Assembly (NCBI GenBank): GCA_002292375.1
Contig: DBBV01000018.1
Location: 351,153-415,152 of the forward strand
DNA from: Methylococcaceae bacterium UBA975
GTDB taxonomy: Bacteria; Pseudomonadota; Gammaproteobacteria; Methylococcales; Cycloclasticaceae
Direction: 5' to 3'
DNA: 64,000 nucleotides
Shown piece by piece: positions 1 through 8,248 of this stretch; the first letter of the stretch is position 1, and the number at the start of each line of letters is the position of its first letter. The notes under the pieces are model-generated. The model saw only the letters and a list, made by a program, of their open reading frames with translations, made no database searches and was not told where the DNA came from. The position numbers and the translations under genes are program-made.

Positions 1-753
1 TGACCATTGTTTAAGTTGTTCTTGAATTTCTTCATTTTTGGCACTTCGGCTATGCCTTACTATTGGGCTACCGGATGCACCGCGAGTTCCCGCTGGAGCA
101 GCCTCGCCCTTATTATATTTGTCGGTTAAAAAACCGCCTGCTAAGGGGAAATACGGAATAAAGCCAACGTTTTCTGACGCGCAATAGGGTAAGGTTTCTA
201 ATTCCACGTGTCGGCGTATTAAATTATAGTGATTTTGGATAGAGATAAGCTCGGGCAGGCCCTCTGAACGCGCCATATGAAGCGCTTTTGCGTGGCGCCA
301 GGATGAGATATTACAGGCTCCGACGTACCTCACCTTTCCTTGATCGATCAACGCTTTTAATGCCTCAAGAACCTCTGCCATCGAGACAGCAGGGTCTGGT
401 GCGTGCAATTGATACAGGTCGATATACTCGGTATTTAGTTTACTTAAGCTCTCTTCACACTGTCGTTGAATTTGCTGTGTTACGGACTCGTTTTCCGCTG
501 CATTCCAAAAATTAAATTTAGTACCGATGATCCATTTATCGCGCGTTCCAGATATGGCTTTACCAATGAAGGATTCACTGTCGCCAGCACCGTAAATATT
601 CGCCGTATCAATAAAATTGATACCCAGTTCTTCTGCCCGACCGATGCAAGCGATGCTGTCTGATAGACTAAGTCGTGGCGGCCCAAAGGTGTTACCACCC
701 AGAGCAACTGCTGACACGTTCAACTCTGAGCCACCTAGTTTTTTATATTTCAT
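1..753 (-). CDS. Aldo/keto reductase, truncated by the window edge
   Basis: NAD(P)H-dependent aldo/keto reductase; 251 codons are open to the first base of the window, so the C-terminus is missing. The start MKYKKLGGSELNVSAVALG is typical of the family. The catalytic tetrad is visible: Asp in IDTANIYGAGDSE (about residue 53), Tyr in the same segment, Lys in IGTKFNFW (about residue 80) and His in LYQLHAPD (about residue 120). The layout matches the YajO/AKR11-like soluble reductases that act on aldehydes and ketones. It lies 28 bp downstream of a small cupin gene on the same strand. The substrate cannot be read from the sequence. Confidence 0.85.
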   Translation of the reverse strand, partial: MKYKKLGGSELNVSAVALGGNTFGPPRLSLSDSIACIGRAEELGINFIDTANIYGAGDSESFIGKAISGTRDKWIIGTKFNFWNAAENESVTQQIQRQCEESLSKLNTEYIDLYQLHAPDPAVSMAEVLEALKALIDQGKVRYVGACNISSWRHAKALHMARSEGLPELISIQNHYNLIRRHVELETLPYCASENVGFIPYFPLAGGFLTDKYNKGEAAPAGTRGASGSPIVRHSRSAKNEEIQEQLKQWS

Positions 754-781
754 GATGGATGCTTCATTAAAATAAACCCGT

Positions 782-1099
782 TTATTCGATTATTTCCACA
801 CCCTTTTCGGTCACCACAAAGAGCTCACAATCCTCTATGGCCGTTGCGTCGTGTATATCCCCCGCGTCGGTAAAGATATAATCGCCCGCTTCAAGGATAT
901 CATCGCCTAATTTCAGTTTACCGCTCAACATAAGTGCTTGTTCCCAACCTGGGTGATTATGTGCGGGGAAGTACGAATTTGCCGCTAATCGAACCAGTGC
1001 CGTACCGCCACCCATTCCGTTATCCCACAAACCGCATTGGGAGATACCTTCAATACCTGATGCTTCATATGTTCTTTCGGCTGTTTTGATCATTGACAT
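782..1099 (-). CDS. Small cupin-domain protein (ChrR-like cupin)
   Basis: A 105-residue single-domain cupin. The metal-binding motif 1 is seen as AHNHPGWEQALMLSGKL (two His, Glu) and motif 2 as GDIHDA near residue 82. The layout resembles the cupin half of ChrR-type anti-sigma proteins and stand-alone ChrR-like cupins, without the N-terminal zinc anti-sigma part. An AAGGAG ribosome-binding site lies just upstream of the start. It may be co-transcribed with the aldo/keto reductase downstream. Function unknown; a metal-dependent small-molecule enzyme or sensor is possible. Confidence 0.75.
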   Translation of the reverse strand: MSMIKTAERTYEASGIEGISQCGLWDNGMGGGTALVRLAANSYFPAHNHPGWEQALMLSGKLKLGDDILEAGDYIFTDAGDIHDATAIEDCELFVVTEKGVEIIE

Positions 1100-1165
1100 A
1101 TGCTCTCCTTAAATATATTAATACGCTTAATAACTATACAGCTGTCTTAGTGGTTTCGATCTTAT

Positions 1166-3106
1166 TTAGAATTTTAGCGCTTCTCGGCAGGCATCTATTG
1201 CCGACATATCTTCGATACTGCTGGTGTCACTTGAAATATCACCGCTTTGAACAATTTCAATTAATAAACGACGGACGGTTTTACCTGTCCGCGTTTTCGG
1301 TAGCATGCTGGTAACGTACACAGCGGCTAAACTAGCGATACCGCCTAATGATGCTTGTACGCTCTGCTTGAGTTCTGCCGCCACCTGCTGTGGGTCACAG
1401 CCTTTACTTAGGCAAACAAATGCAACGGGTAATAAGCCTTTCAGTTCATCATTAATACCCATCACGGCCGCCTCGGTTACGTTCGGGTGTGAGCTGATTG
1501 AGGTTTCAATTTCAACGGTACTAAGCCGGTGCCCGGCGACATTGATAACATCATCAGAGCGGCCTAACACCCAAATATGCCCGTCTGCATCCTTAACCCC
1601 CTCGTCTGAACACCAATAAGTACCTGCTAATTGCGAAAAGTATGATTCTTTATAGCGCTCATGGTCTTTCCAAATAGTTCTAGCCATTGAAGGTAAGGGT
1701 ACGGTCAGTACTAAGTGTCCTCGGACGCCTACTTCAGCTTCCTGACCCTGGTCATCAACAATTTTACCCCTATAGCCCGGTACTGGCTTTCCACAAGAAC
1801 CGGCTTTTGTATCATCAACACCCCAGATAGGATAGGTCCAGGTAGAACCAGTTTCAGTCTGTCCATAGGCATTAATGATCGGAACACCTTGTCCCAGTTT
1901 AGTCCGCGTCCATTGGTAACTACTAGCATCTAAGGGTTCACCCTGAACGCTCATCGTATTTAGCTTGGTTAGTGGGAATTCAGCGGCTAGTTCATCACCA
2001 AACCCTCTTAACATTCTTATCAAGGTCGGTGCGGTGATTATTTTTTTAACTTCGTGTTTATCAGCAATTTGATAAAAGCGCTTATGATCGGGGTAATCCA
2101 TCGATCCTTCGTAACAAACCTGAGTGGTACCGGCCGCTAAACCACCAACAATGGATTGAATCGGAAAAGTCAACCAGCCAACGTCGGTAGCACACCAGAA
2201 AACATCGCCAGGATCAGCGCCCATTTGCCAATAGACGTTGGCCCAGGCACCCATCATAAAACCCGCTACGCTGTGTACAACGCCCTTTGGTTTAGAAGTT
2301 GTGCCGCTGGTAAACACAAGAAAGGCAGGGTCATTTGCTTCCAGAGGAACGCAGGCGCAATCGATGGATTGTTTATCCAACAATGTTCGATAGTCAATTT
2401 CGTCGTTCTGCAACTCAAAGGATTCCCCAGAACGGTTAAAAACCAGCGTGTGCTGTACGCTCGGAGATTCTTTTTTTGCCTCGCGCCAGGTTTTTAATAA
2501 TTCTACGCTGCGTCCTCGACGGTAGCTTTTATCAGCGACCACAATTACCTTAGGCTCAGCAGATTCTAGTCGAGAGACGATCGCTTCTGCAGGGAAGCCA
2601 GAGAATAAGATCGTATGTATGGCGCCGATTCGGTTGCACGCATGTGCAACCACATAGGCCTCAGGTAAATTTTGCATATAAAGGGCAACCACATCGCCCT
2701 TTTCGACACCTAAGGATTTAAGCGCATTAGCGCAGCGGCAAACCTCGTCTCGAAGTTCTAAATAACTCAGCTCACGGTAATCGTCTACGGGCTCACCTTG
2801 CCAGATAATAGCTGCTTTATTAAATAGCGCCGGGTTCTCCGCGTGACGGTCGACGCAATTATCGGCAACGTTGATATAGCCACCCGAGAAAAACTTAAAA
2901 TCCGGAAACCCCCCTTCACGAACGCTGTTCCAAGGTGTGGTCCAGCGAAATTGTTCAGCAACCCACTGCCAATAATGGTCGGCTGATATGTCGTCTAATT
3001 CACGCGCATGTTTTGCCGCCTGCTGCCGTTGCTTGTTTTGCCACTTCGCTGGCAAATGATCAACAGCTGTTGAGGTGATTTGATAAAGTGGATTCGTATC
3101 GCTCAT
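1166..3106 (-). CDS. ACS-family acyl-CoA synthetase (AMP-forming)
   Basis: A 646-residue AMP-forming acid:CoA ligase with the N-terminal ACAS domain (about residues 45-100, including GGYINVADNCVDRH) that marks the acetyl-CoA-synthetase branch. The P-loop is FTSGTTSKPKG, the A5 motif is NAYGQTETG, and the C-terminal lysine motif is LPKTRTGKTVRR. Acetyl-CoA synthetases usually carry a pocket Trp in WWQTETG; here the segment reads YGQTETG, so a larger acid than acetate is plausible. It lies upstream of the cupin gene and downstream of the acyl-CoA catabolic operon on the same strand, which suggests a role in activating or salvaging acids from that pathway. The exact substrate is not determinable. 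Confidence 0.8.
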   Translation of the reverse strand: MSDTNPLYQITSTAVDHLPAKWQNKQRQQAAKHARELDDISADHYWQWVAEQFRWTTPWNSVREGGFPDFKFFSGGYINVADNCVDRHAENPALFNKAAIIWQGEPVDDYRELSYLELRDEVCRCANALKSLGVEKGDVVALYMQNLPEAYVVAHACNRIGAIHTILFSGFPAEAIVSRLESAEPKVIVVADKSYRRGRSVELLKTWREAKKESPSVQHTLVFNRSGESFELQNDEIDYRTLLDKQSIDCACVPLEANDPAFLVFTSGTTSKPKGVVHSVAGFMMGAWANVYWQMGADPGDVFWCATDVGWLTFPIQSIVGGLAAGTTQVCYEGSMDYPDHKRFYQIADKHEVKKIITAPTLIRMLRGFGDELAAEFPLTKLNTMSVQGEPLDASSYQWTRTKLGQGVPIINAYGQTETGSTWTYPIWGVDDTKAGSCGKPVPGYRGKIVDDQGQEAEVGVRGHLVLTVPLPSMARTIWKDHERYKESYFSQLAGTYWCSDEGVKDADGHIWVLGRSDDVINVAGHRLSTVEIETSISSHPNVTEAAVMGINDELKGLLPVAFVCLSKGCDPQQVAAELKQSVQASLGGIASLAAVYVTSMLPKTRTGKTVRRLLIEIVQSGDISSDTSSIEDMSAIDACREALKF

Positions 3107-3216
3107 AGTTAATTATTGTAGGCTTGAAGCCCTTGTTATTTTTGTAGCATCAAACAAAGCTTTCGTTTAATTGATGAGTTAAAAAGCTAGTTAACAATTA
3201 AAAAAAAACCCGCTAC

Positions 3217-3543
3217 CTAGTCTCCCTGATTTTCCATGCGGTTATTGCGTGCCGCGTGTTTTTTCACAAATTTAATTGCTTTACTGACCGCACCATCAAT
3301 TTTGTTTTCGATCTCCTGGTATTCGTAGGGAGATAGATAAAACGCCATATCAACGTCGTAACGCACGTAGCGAGGGGGTAAACTATTTAATGCTACACAA
3401 GCAACGTCGGAAATATCGCCCGCTTCGATATCGCCGCTTTTATTTAGACTCACCAACTTATCTAAAACCAAGTGTTCATAGTAATTATGAATACTGTCGA
3501 TGGTTTCCGGAAACTCAAGGTTTATTTCTTTAGGCAAAAGCAT
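3217..3543 (-). CDS. ComFB-domain protein
   Basis: A 108-residue protein matching the late-competence ComFB domain: an N-terminal helix with HNYYEHLVLDKL, then DISDVACVALNSLPPRYVRYDVD, the family's hallmark Asp-Val-Ala-x-x-ALN-x-LPPRY signature. The cysteine pair found in many ComFB proteins is reduced to one Cys in DVACVAL. Proteins of this family are small dimers and have been linked to cyclic dinucleotide binding in cyanobacteria; whether that applies here is inference. The gene stands alone between the catabolic operon and the ACS-family ligase and is preceded by a 13-bp perfect inverted repeat. Confidence 0.75.
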   Translation of the reverse strand: MLLPKEINLEFPETIDSIHNYYEHLVLDKLVSLNKSGDIEAGDISDVACVALNSLPPRYVRYDVDMAFYLSPYEYQEIENKIDGAVSKAIKFVKKHAARNNRMENQGD

Positions 3544-3585
3544 TTTATCTCTTCTTGATACTATTTGGCGTCGAGTGCATTGCTA

Positions 3586-3616
3586 GTCACTATGATTTTT
3601 AATAAATCATAGTGAC
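3586..3616. repeat. 13-bp perfect inverted repeat (hairpin)
   Basis: Arms GTCACTATGATTT and AAATCATAGTGAC are perfect over 13 bp around a 5-base loop. It lies 17 bp past the stop of the acyl-CoA dehydrogenase and 42 bp before the comFB-like start. There is no U-tract on the minus strand, so it is not a clean intrinsic terminator. It may be an mRNA-end stabiliser for the operon or an operator for the ComFB gene. Confidence 0.6.
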
Positions 3617-3633
3617 ATCAGAAATGCCCCTTT

Positions 3634-4797
3634 TTATTTATATTGCAGAGCAATCTTACCTACTTTTTCACGTGCAATAATAGATTTCATAATTTGTGCT
3701 GTGCCGTCACCAATTTGTAGGCCCATCACGTCGAGCATACGCTGCTGAATCGGCAAATCAGTGGTGTAACCGTAATGACCGTTCAGTAACAGGCAGTTTT
3801 GAATAATATCAGTGGAGTATTTTGGCCCCATCCATTTTAGTATCGCAGCTTCACTGGTGTGCACATGCCCACCATCGCGTAGATTTAAGGTTTGGTACGC
3901 TAACGCCCGCATACTTTGCAGCATACTCTCGTGTTCGGCTAAGGGGAATGAAACACCTTGAAATTTAACTAACGGTAAGCCAAAGGCTTCACGTTCTTGT
4001 ACGTACTGCCAGGTTTCATCCACTGACACCTGCGCCGCACCAATACATTGCAAGGCGATCAATACCCGACTAAGGTCAAAGCCAACCATAATCTTGGTGA
4101 AGCCTTCGTTTTCATTGCCGATTAACGCCGAGGCAGGGATTTCAACGTTATCAAAAAACACCGATCCACGGCCTACAGGTTTACAACCAATATCTTCAAA
4201 CTCTGTGCGGCTAACACCCGGCAGGTTCAAGTCCACCAAAAAGGCAGAGACACCATAAGGGCCAGATTCAACTGTGCCCGTTCTTGCAAACATCAACACA
4301 TTGTCAGCCTGCTTGGCATAGGTCATCGAGGTTTTTTCGCCATTTAACAGATAACCTGTATCGGTGCGTTCCGCTTTTAAAATAAGGTTACCGGCATCTG
4401 AACCGCCACGAGGCTCGGTTAAGCCTAAGGCTGAGATCAGTTCACCTGAGGCCATTTTGGGTAACACCTCGTGTTTCATTTCCTCAGAACCAAAGCGCAT
4501 AATCACATCACTGATTAAGGGATTGGTCATATTTAAATAACTCATATTAAAGTCGCTGTAAGCAATCGCTTCACAGATCAGACCATTCACATAACTACCA
4601 GCGCCAATACCGCCAAACTCTTCAGGTATATTGGGTGTTAATAGGCCTAACTCGCCCATTTCTAAAATTAATTTGCGATCCAATGGGTCATGTTTTAAGG
4701 CACGTTCTCTATAGCCGTCATACAGCCTTTCTTTGGCAAAACGTTCTGCCATTTCTTGGATCATTTTTTGTTCATCTGTTAATAGTGCTGGATTCAT
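3634..4797 (-). CDS. Acyl-CoA dehydrogenase, cyclohexanecarboxyl-CoA dehydrogenase-like
   Basis: FAD-dependent acyl-CoA dehydrogenase, 387 residues from the ATG at 4797. That start is preferred to the upstream one at 4869, which would overlap the ligase gene. N-terminal helices, the LTEPRGGSDAGN flavin/substrate segment (about residues 131-142) and the C-terminal helical domain are complete. The usual base position (YEGT in MCAD) reads GDGTAQI, putting Asp (about residue 364) where most family members have Glu. Asp at this place is known from cyclohexanecarboxyl-CoA dehydrogenases. Together with the AliA-like ligase 22 bp upstream this suggests an alicyclic or alpha-branched acyl-CoA substrate. 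It is the last gene of the operon. Confidence 0.8.
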   Translation of the reverse strand: MNPALLTDEQKMIQEMAERFAKERLYDGYRERALKHDPLDRKLILEMGELGLLTPNIPEEFGGIGAGSYVNGLICEAIAYSDFNMSYLNMTNPLISDVIMRFGSEEMKHEVLPKMASGELISALGLTEPRGGSDAGNLILKAERTDTGYLLNGEKTSMTYAKQADNVLMFARTGTVESGPYGVSAFLVDLNLPGVSRTEFEDIGCKPVGRGSVFFDNVEIPASALIGNENEGFTKIMVGFDLSRVLIALQCIGAAQVSVDETWQYVQEREAFGLPLVKFQGVSFPLAEHESMLQSMRALAYQTLNLRDGGHVHTSEAAILKWMGPKYSTDIIQNCLLLNGHYGYTTDLPIQQRMLDVMGLQIGDGTAQIMKSIIAREKVGKIALQYK

Positions 4798-4819
4798 AGT
4801 CTTCTCGTTAGTTAATGGT

Positions 4820-6442
4820 TTAAAGCGTCGCCGCCATTTCTCGTAATTTAAATTTTTGTATTTTTCCACTCGCCGTACGTGGCATAGCCTCGAGTATCTG
4901 AATAAATTCAGGCCAGTAATTTTTACTCAAGCCCTGTTCTAACAGGTATTCTTGTAATTGCTCAAAAGTAACCGCCTGCCCTTCTCTTAAGGTTATAAAA
5001 CAATACGCTCGTTCACCAAGGCGCTCATCGGGTTTTGCAACAATCGCGGTGTCTTGAATAGCCGGGTGTTGATATAAAGCATTTTCTACTACCGCAACAG
5101 GAATATTTTCCCCACCGCGAATAATAATGTCTTTTGAACGACCGGTAATACGAATGTACTTACTGTGAATAATTTTCGCTAAATCTCCCGTTTCATGCCA
5201 GCCTTCGGCATCCGTATCATAGTCTTCTGGACGTTTTAGGTAACCAACAAAATTACCTGGGCCACGGGTTTGTAATCGCCCCTCTTCACCATCCGGCACC
5301 AAATCACCTGCTTGGTTAATAATACGCACCCCTGTACCGTCATAGGGGCAACCGTCGGTTTCGAATACTTTTTCTTCCGGGTCGTCCAGTAAGGTGGTGG
5401 TCACCGCACCCATTTCGGTCATGCCCCAAACCGTCATCAATGTAACATTGAGCCGCTGAGAGGCTCGACGGCCAAGCGCTGGAGGTACTGGTGCGCCACC
5501 GCAAACAAACAGTCGAAACGCATCGTGGTTACATTGCTCTAGTGACTTAGAGTCGCTTAAATCTGCCAGAAAAGGCGTTGCCCCCATCGTAAAAGCGACT
5601 TTTTCATCATGAATAATTTTCCACGCAACATCGGCATCCCATTGATCAAGTAATACCGTGGTAGAACCCAACATAAACGGCACGCTTACCCCATACATTA
5701 AACCGGTCATATGTGCGGTGGGGGAACCCATAAACACCGTTTCTGAGCTGTTGAACTGTGTCCTGCCGATAAATTTTCTTGCCGAATAATCGTGTGTATT
5801 AGCGGTGTGCATCACACCTTTTGGTGTGCCCGTTGTACCGGAGGTGTACATCAATAAAAACACTTCATTAGGTGACAAGGCTCTGTCTTCAAATTGCTTA
5901 CGATCCTCTGCCGTCACCTGATCGACCATAAAAGCCTCGAGTCCCTGATCGTCCAAAATGCAGACTTTTTCCAGTTTAGGCAAACTAGGCTGCAGTTTTT
6001 GTAATAATTGCTGGTGATCAAAACCTCTAAATAGCTTAGGCGCAAATACAACTTTAGATTCAGCAAAACTCAACATATAGCTGAGTTCTTTTTCTCTAAA
6101 AATCGGCATCATCGGGTTGCTAATCGCCCCAATCCGCATGCAGGCTAAATAAACCACCACAAATTCCCCAATATTAGGCAGCTGAAACGACACCACTTCG
6201 CCTTTTTTCACCCCTTGTTTAAGTAGCCCTGCCGCCAAGCGATCTGACAATTGCGCCAGTTCTTGGTATGTTTTAACGTCTTTTTCAGCCTGTCCTTTAC
6301 GGTAAGCGATTACCGCGGGTTTATCTGCAAATTGAGCCACAGCAGCGTCAAAATAATCCAATAAGGTTTTATCTAACCAATGCTTAGACTGGTGCATTTG
6401 TTTAATACGTTGCTTCGATAAAATAGGCTCGGCAATAGACAT
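4820..6442 (-). CDS. Acyl-CoA ligase, AliA-like (cyclohexanecarboxylate-CoA ligase type)
   Basis: A 540-residue AMP-forming acyl-CoA ligase. Motifs: P-loop LMYTSGTTGTPKG (about residue 195), A5 motif TVWGMTEMGA, GWHETGDLA, the hinge segment ITGRSKDIIIRGGENI and the C-terminal catalytic Lys in PRTASGKIQKFKLRE. The overall pattern is closest to cyclohexanecarboxylate/medium-chain ligases such as AliA rather than to acetyl-CoA synthetases. The start has a GGAAA-type ribosome-binding site. It follows the AtuA-like gene and precedes an AliB-like dehydrogenase, so it probably supplies that enzyme with its CoA ester. Substrate assignment is inference. Confidence 0.8.
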   Translation of the reverse strand: MSIAEPILSKQRIKQMHQSKHWLDKTLLDYFDAAVAQFADKPAVIAYRKGQAEKDVKTYQELAQLSDRLAAGLLKQGVKKGEVVSFQLPNIGEFVVVYLACMRIGAISNPMMPIFREKELSYMLSFAESKVVFAPKLFRGFDHQQLLQKLQPSLPKLEKVCILDDQGLEAFMVDQVTAEDRKQFEDRALSPNEVFLLMYTSGTTGTPKGVMHTANTHDYSARKFIGRTQFNSSETVFMGSPTAHMTGLMYGVSVPFMLGSTTVLLDQWDADVAWKIIHDEKVAFTMGATPFLADLSDSKSLEQCNHDAFRLFVCGGAPVPPALGRRASQRLNVTLMTVWGMTEMGAVTTTLLDDPEEKVFETDGCPYDGTGVRIINQAGDLVPDGEEGRLQTRGPGNFVGYLKRPEDYDTDAEGWHETGDLAKIIHSKYIRITGRSKDIIIRGGENIPVAVVENALYQHPAIQDTAIVAKPDERLGERAYCFITLREGQAVTFEQLQEYLLEQGLSKNYWPEFIQILEAMPRTASGKIQKFKLREMAATL

Positions 6443-6463
6443 ACGGTATTTCCTAATAAGTTA

Positions 6464-8248
6464 TTATTTAATTAAATCCACAGGCACATCAATTGGCATC
6501 ATCAATAATTGTTGCGCATAAGTTTTACCCTGCACATCAACATTCATTGAGCCAACGCCACCGCCACCTAATGCATCATGCATTAAAAAGTTAATGGCAT
6601 TAATACCGGGCATATAAAATCGTTCAACGCGACCATTAAGTACATGAGAGAACCAGTGCGCCATACGTGCTTCAGTCAAGTTCTCGCTGATGATTGCCAT
6701 GTACTCCGGCTTACGCGCGATCACGCCGATATTGGCAAAGTTACCTTTATCGCCACTGCGCGCTACGGCTAATTCAATTAACGGTACTTGTTTGGTGGCT
6801 GCTTGTTTTGTTAGCGAGGGTAAGGCTGTTCGCTTAATAGCGTTCGTATCAAAATCTTTGCCCGCCGTTTGTTGGTAAGCAATAGTCTTTCCATCCACCT
6901 CAACACAAGCTTTCACCTGATCTTTATTTAATAAAAATGAATACAGGCTGATAACCGGCGATACTTTAGGGCGACCTGCTTCACCGGCAGCACAGCGGCC
7001 ACCGGTCATATTTAAAATAACCCCCATCACTTCACGCGAGAACAGTGCCACCGCATCACGATTTTTATGCCGTACAGCCAAACGTAAAACAATTTCTTGT
7101 ATCGCTGTTGGGGCGCTAAAATACGTCGGATTCCATAAGGCATTTGCGCCTAATAAATTTACCGAACTGTCTGCAAATGCGCCATAACCCAATTCATTAA
7201 ATAATTGTTCGCAACGCGCTAAGATAGCGTCGGCCGTGGTTTCAGCTTTTTTAATAACGTCAATGCCGGTCAATAATTGGGTGTACGTAGCGCGATAGCC
7301 ATTTAGGTGCGTCGCTGATACTTTGTACTGCTTAGTTGCAGGGTGGCCTATTGCACCTTCAACAAGGACCCTGTTTTCCGCCTGTTGCGTTAACTTCACT
7401 GAGGCGAAATCACACACCACGTCCGGTAAAAAATACGCTTGTGGGTCGCCAATTTCATACACCAATTGTTCGGATACAGTAAATTCTGACACCAAACCAC
7501 CTGTGCCTTCTGCTTTGGTCACCACGAAACGACCATCTGACTCGCACTCAATAATCGGGTAGCCCATATCAGCCCAACCTTCACAGCTGTCTTGCCAGTC
7601 GGTAAAGTTACCGCCGGTCACCTGACAACCACATTCGATTAAATGCCCGGCCAATGAGCCCATCGCCAATTTATCGTACGCATCCAACGACCATTGGTAT
7701 TGGTGAATTAACACGCCCAAGGTTGTTGCAGAATCTACCACCCGGCCGGTAATAACAATATCAGCGCCAGCGTCTAGCGCGGCGGCAATAGGAAACGCCC
7801 CCAGGTAGGCGTTAATACTGGCGAGTTTGTCAGGAAAAGCCGCCCCTGTTTCCATTTCTGTGACCCCGGCAGCACGTAATTCATCGGCTCGTGGCAGCAG
7901 GTTATCGCCACTGACCACGCCAACCTTAAGCTGAATACCTTGTTCGTCTAAAATTGCTTGAATAGCTTGCTGACAGGCCGGTAAGTTAACCCCGCCGGCA
8001 TTGGCAACAACTTTAACCCCACGTTCGGCAATTTGTTTTAAATTGGGTTTTAAAATTTGCTGTACAAAGTCGGTGGCATAACCTAATTGATCCGACTTAG
8101 AACGCGCATTAGCAAGTAAGGACATGGTAACTTCGGCCAAGTAGTCATATACCAAATAATCGACATCACCTTGTTCTAATAATTGCTTCGTTGCATACGC
8201 ACTATCACCCCAGTAACCCGAAGCACCGCCAATTTTAATCGTTTTCAT
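6464..8248 (-). CDS. atuA: AtuA-like protein (DUF1446 family)
   Basis: A 594-residue protein with the AtuA/DUF1446 N-terminal domain (IKIGGASGYWGDS at the start, then VVANAGGVNL, DIVITGRVVDSATTLG) and the fused C-terminal AtuA-associated domain from about residue 490 (ELAVARSGDKGNFANIGVIAR). AtuA is essential for acyclic terpene use in Pseudomonas and is thought to act after the carboxylase/hydratase steps, possibly in cleaving the 3-hydroxy-3-methylglutaryl-CoA-like intermediate; its chemistry is not settled. The start overlaps the stop of the biotin subunit by one base (TAATG), showing translational coupling. No HMG-CoA lyase is present nearby, which favours an Atu-type over a Liu-type pathway. 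Confidence 0.8.
   Translation of the reverse strand: MKTIKIGGASGYWGDSAYATKQLLEQGDVDYLVYDYLAEVTMSLLANARSKSDQLGYATDFVQQILKPNLKQIAERGVKVVANAGGVNLPACQQAIQAILDEQGIQLKVGVVSGDNLLPRADELRAAGVTEMETGAAFPDKLASINAYLGAFPIAAALDAGADIVITGRVVDSATTLGVLIHQYQWSLDAYDKLAMGSLAGHLIECGCQVTGGNFTDWQDSCEGWADMGYPIIECESDGRFVVTKAEGTGGLVSEFTVSEQLVYEIGDPQAYFLPDVVCDFASVKLTQQAENRVLVEGAIGHPATKQYKVSATHLNGYRATYTQLLTGIDVIKKAETTADAILARCEQLFNELGYGAFADSSVNLLGANALWNPTYFSAPTAIQEIVLRLAVRHKNRDAVALFSREVMGVILNMTGGRCAAGEAGRPKVSPVISLYSFLLNKDQVKACVEVDGKTIAYQQTAGKDFDTNAIKRTALPSLTKQAATKQVPLIELAVARSGDKGNFANIGVIARKPEYMAIISENLTEARMAHWFSHVLNGRVERFYMPGINAINFLMHDALGGGGVGSMNVDVQGKTYAQQLLMMPIDVPVDLIK

Noticed and set aside
1166..3106. Acetoacetyl-CoA synthetase
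   Set aside because: The N-terminal ACAS domain and YGQTETG motif fit the ACS branch broadly, but nothing specific to acetoacetyl-CoA synthetase was seen.
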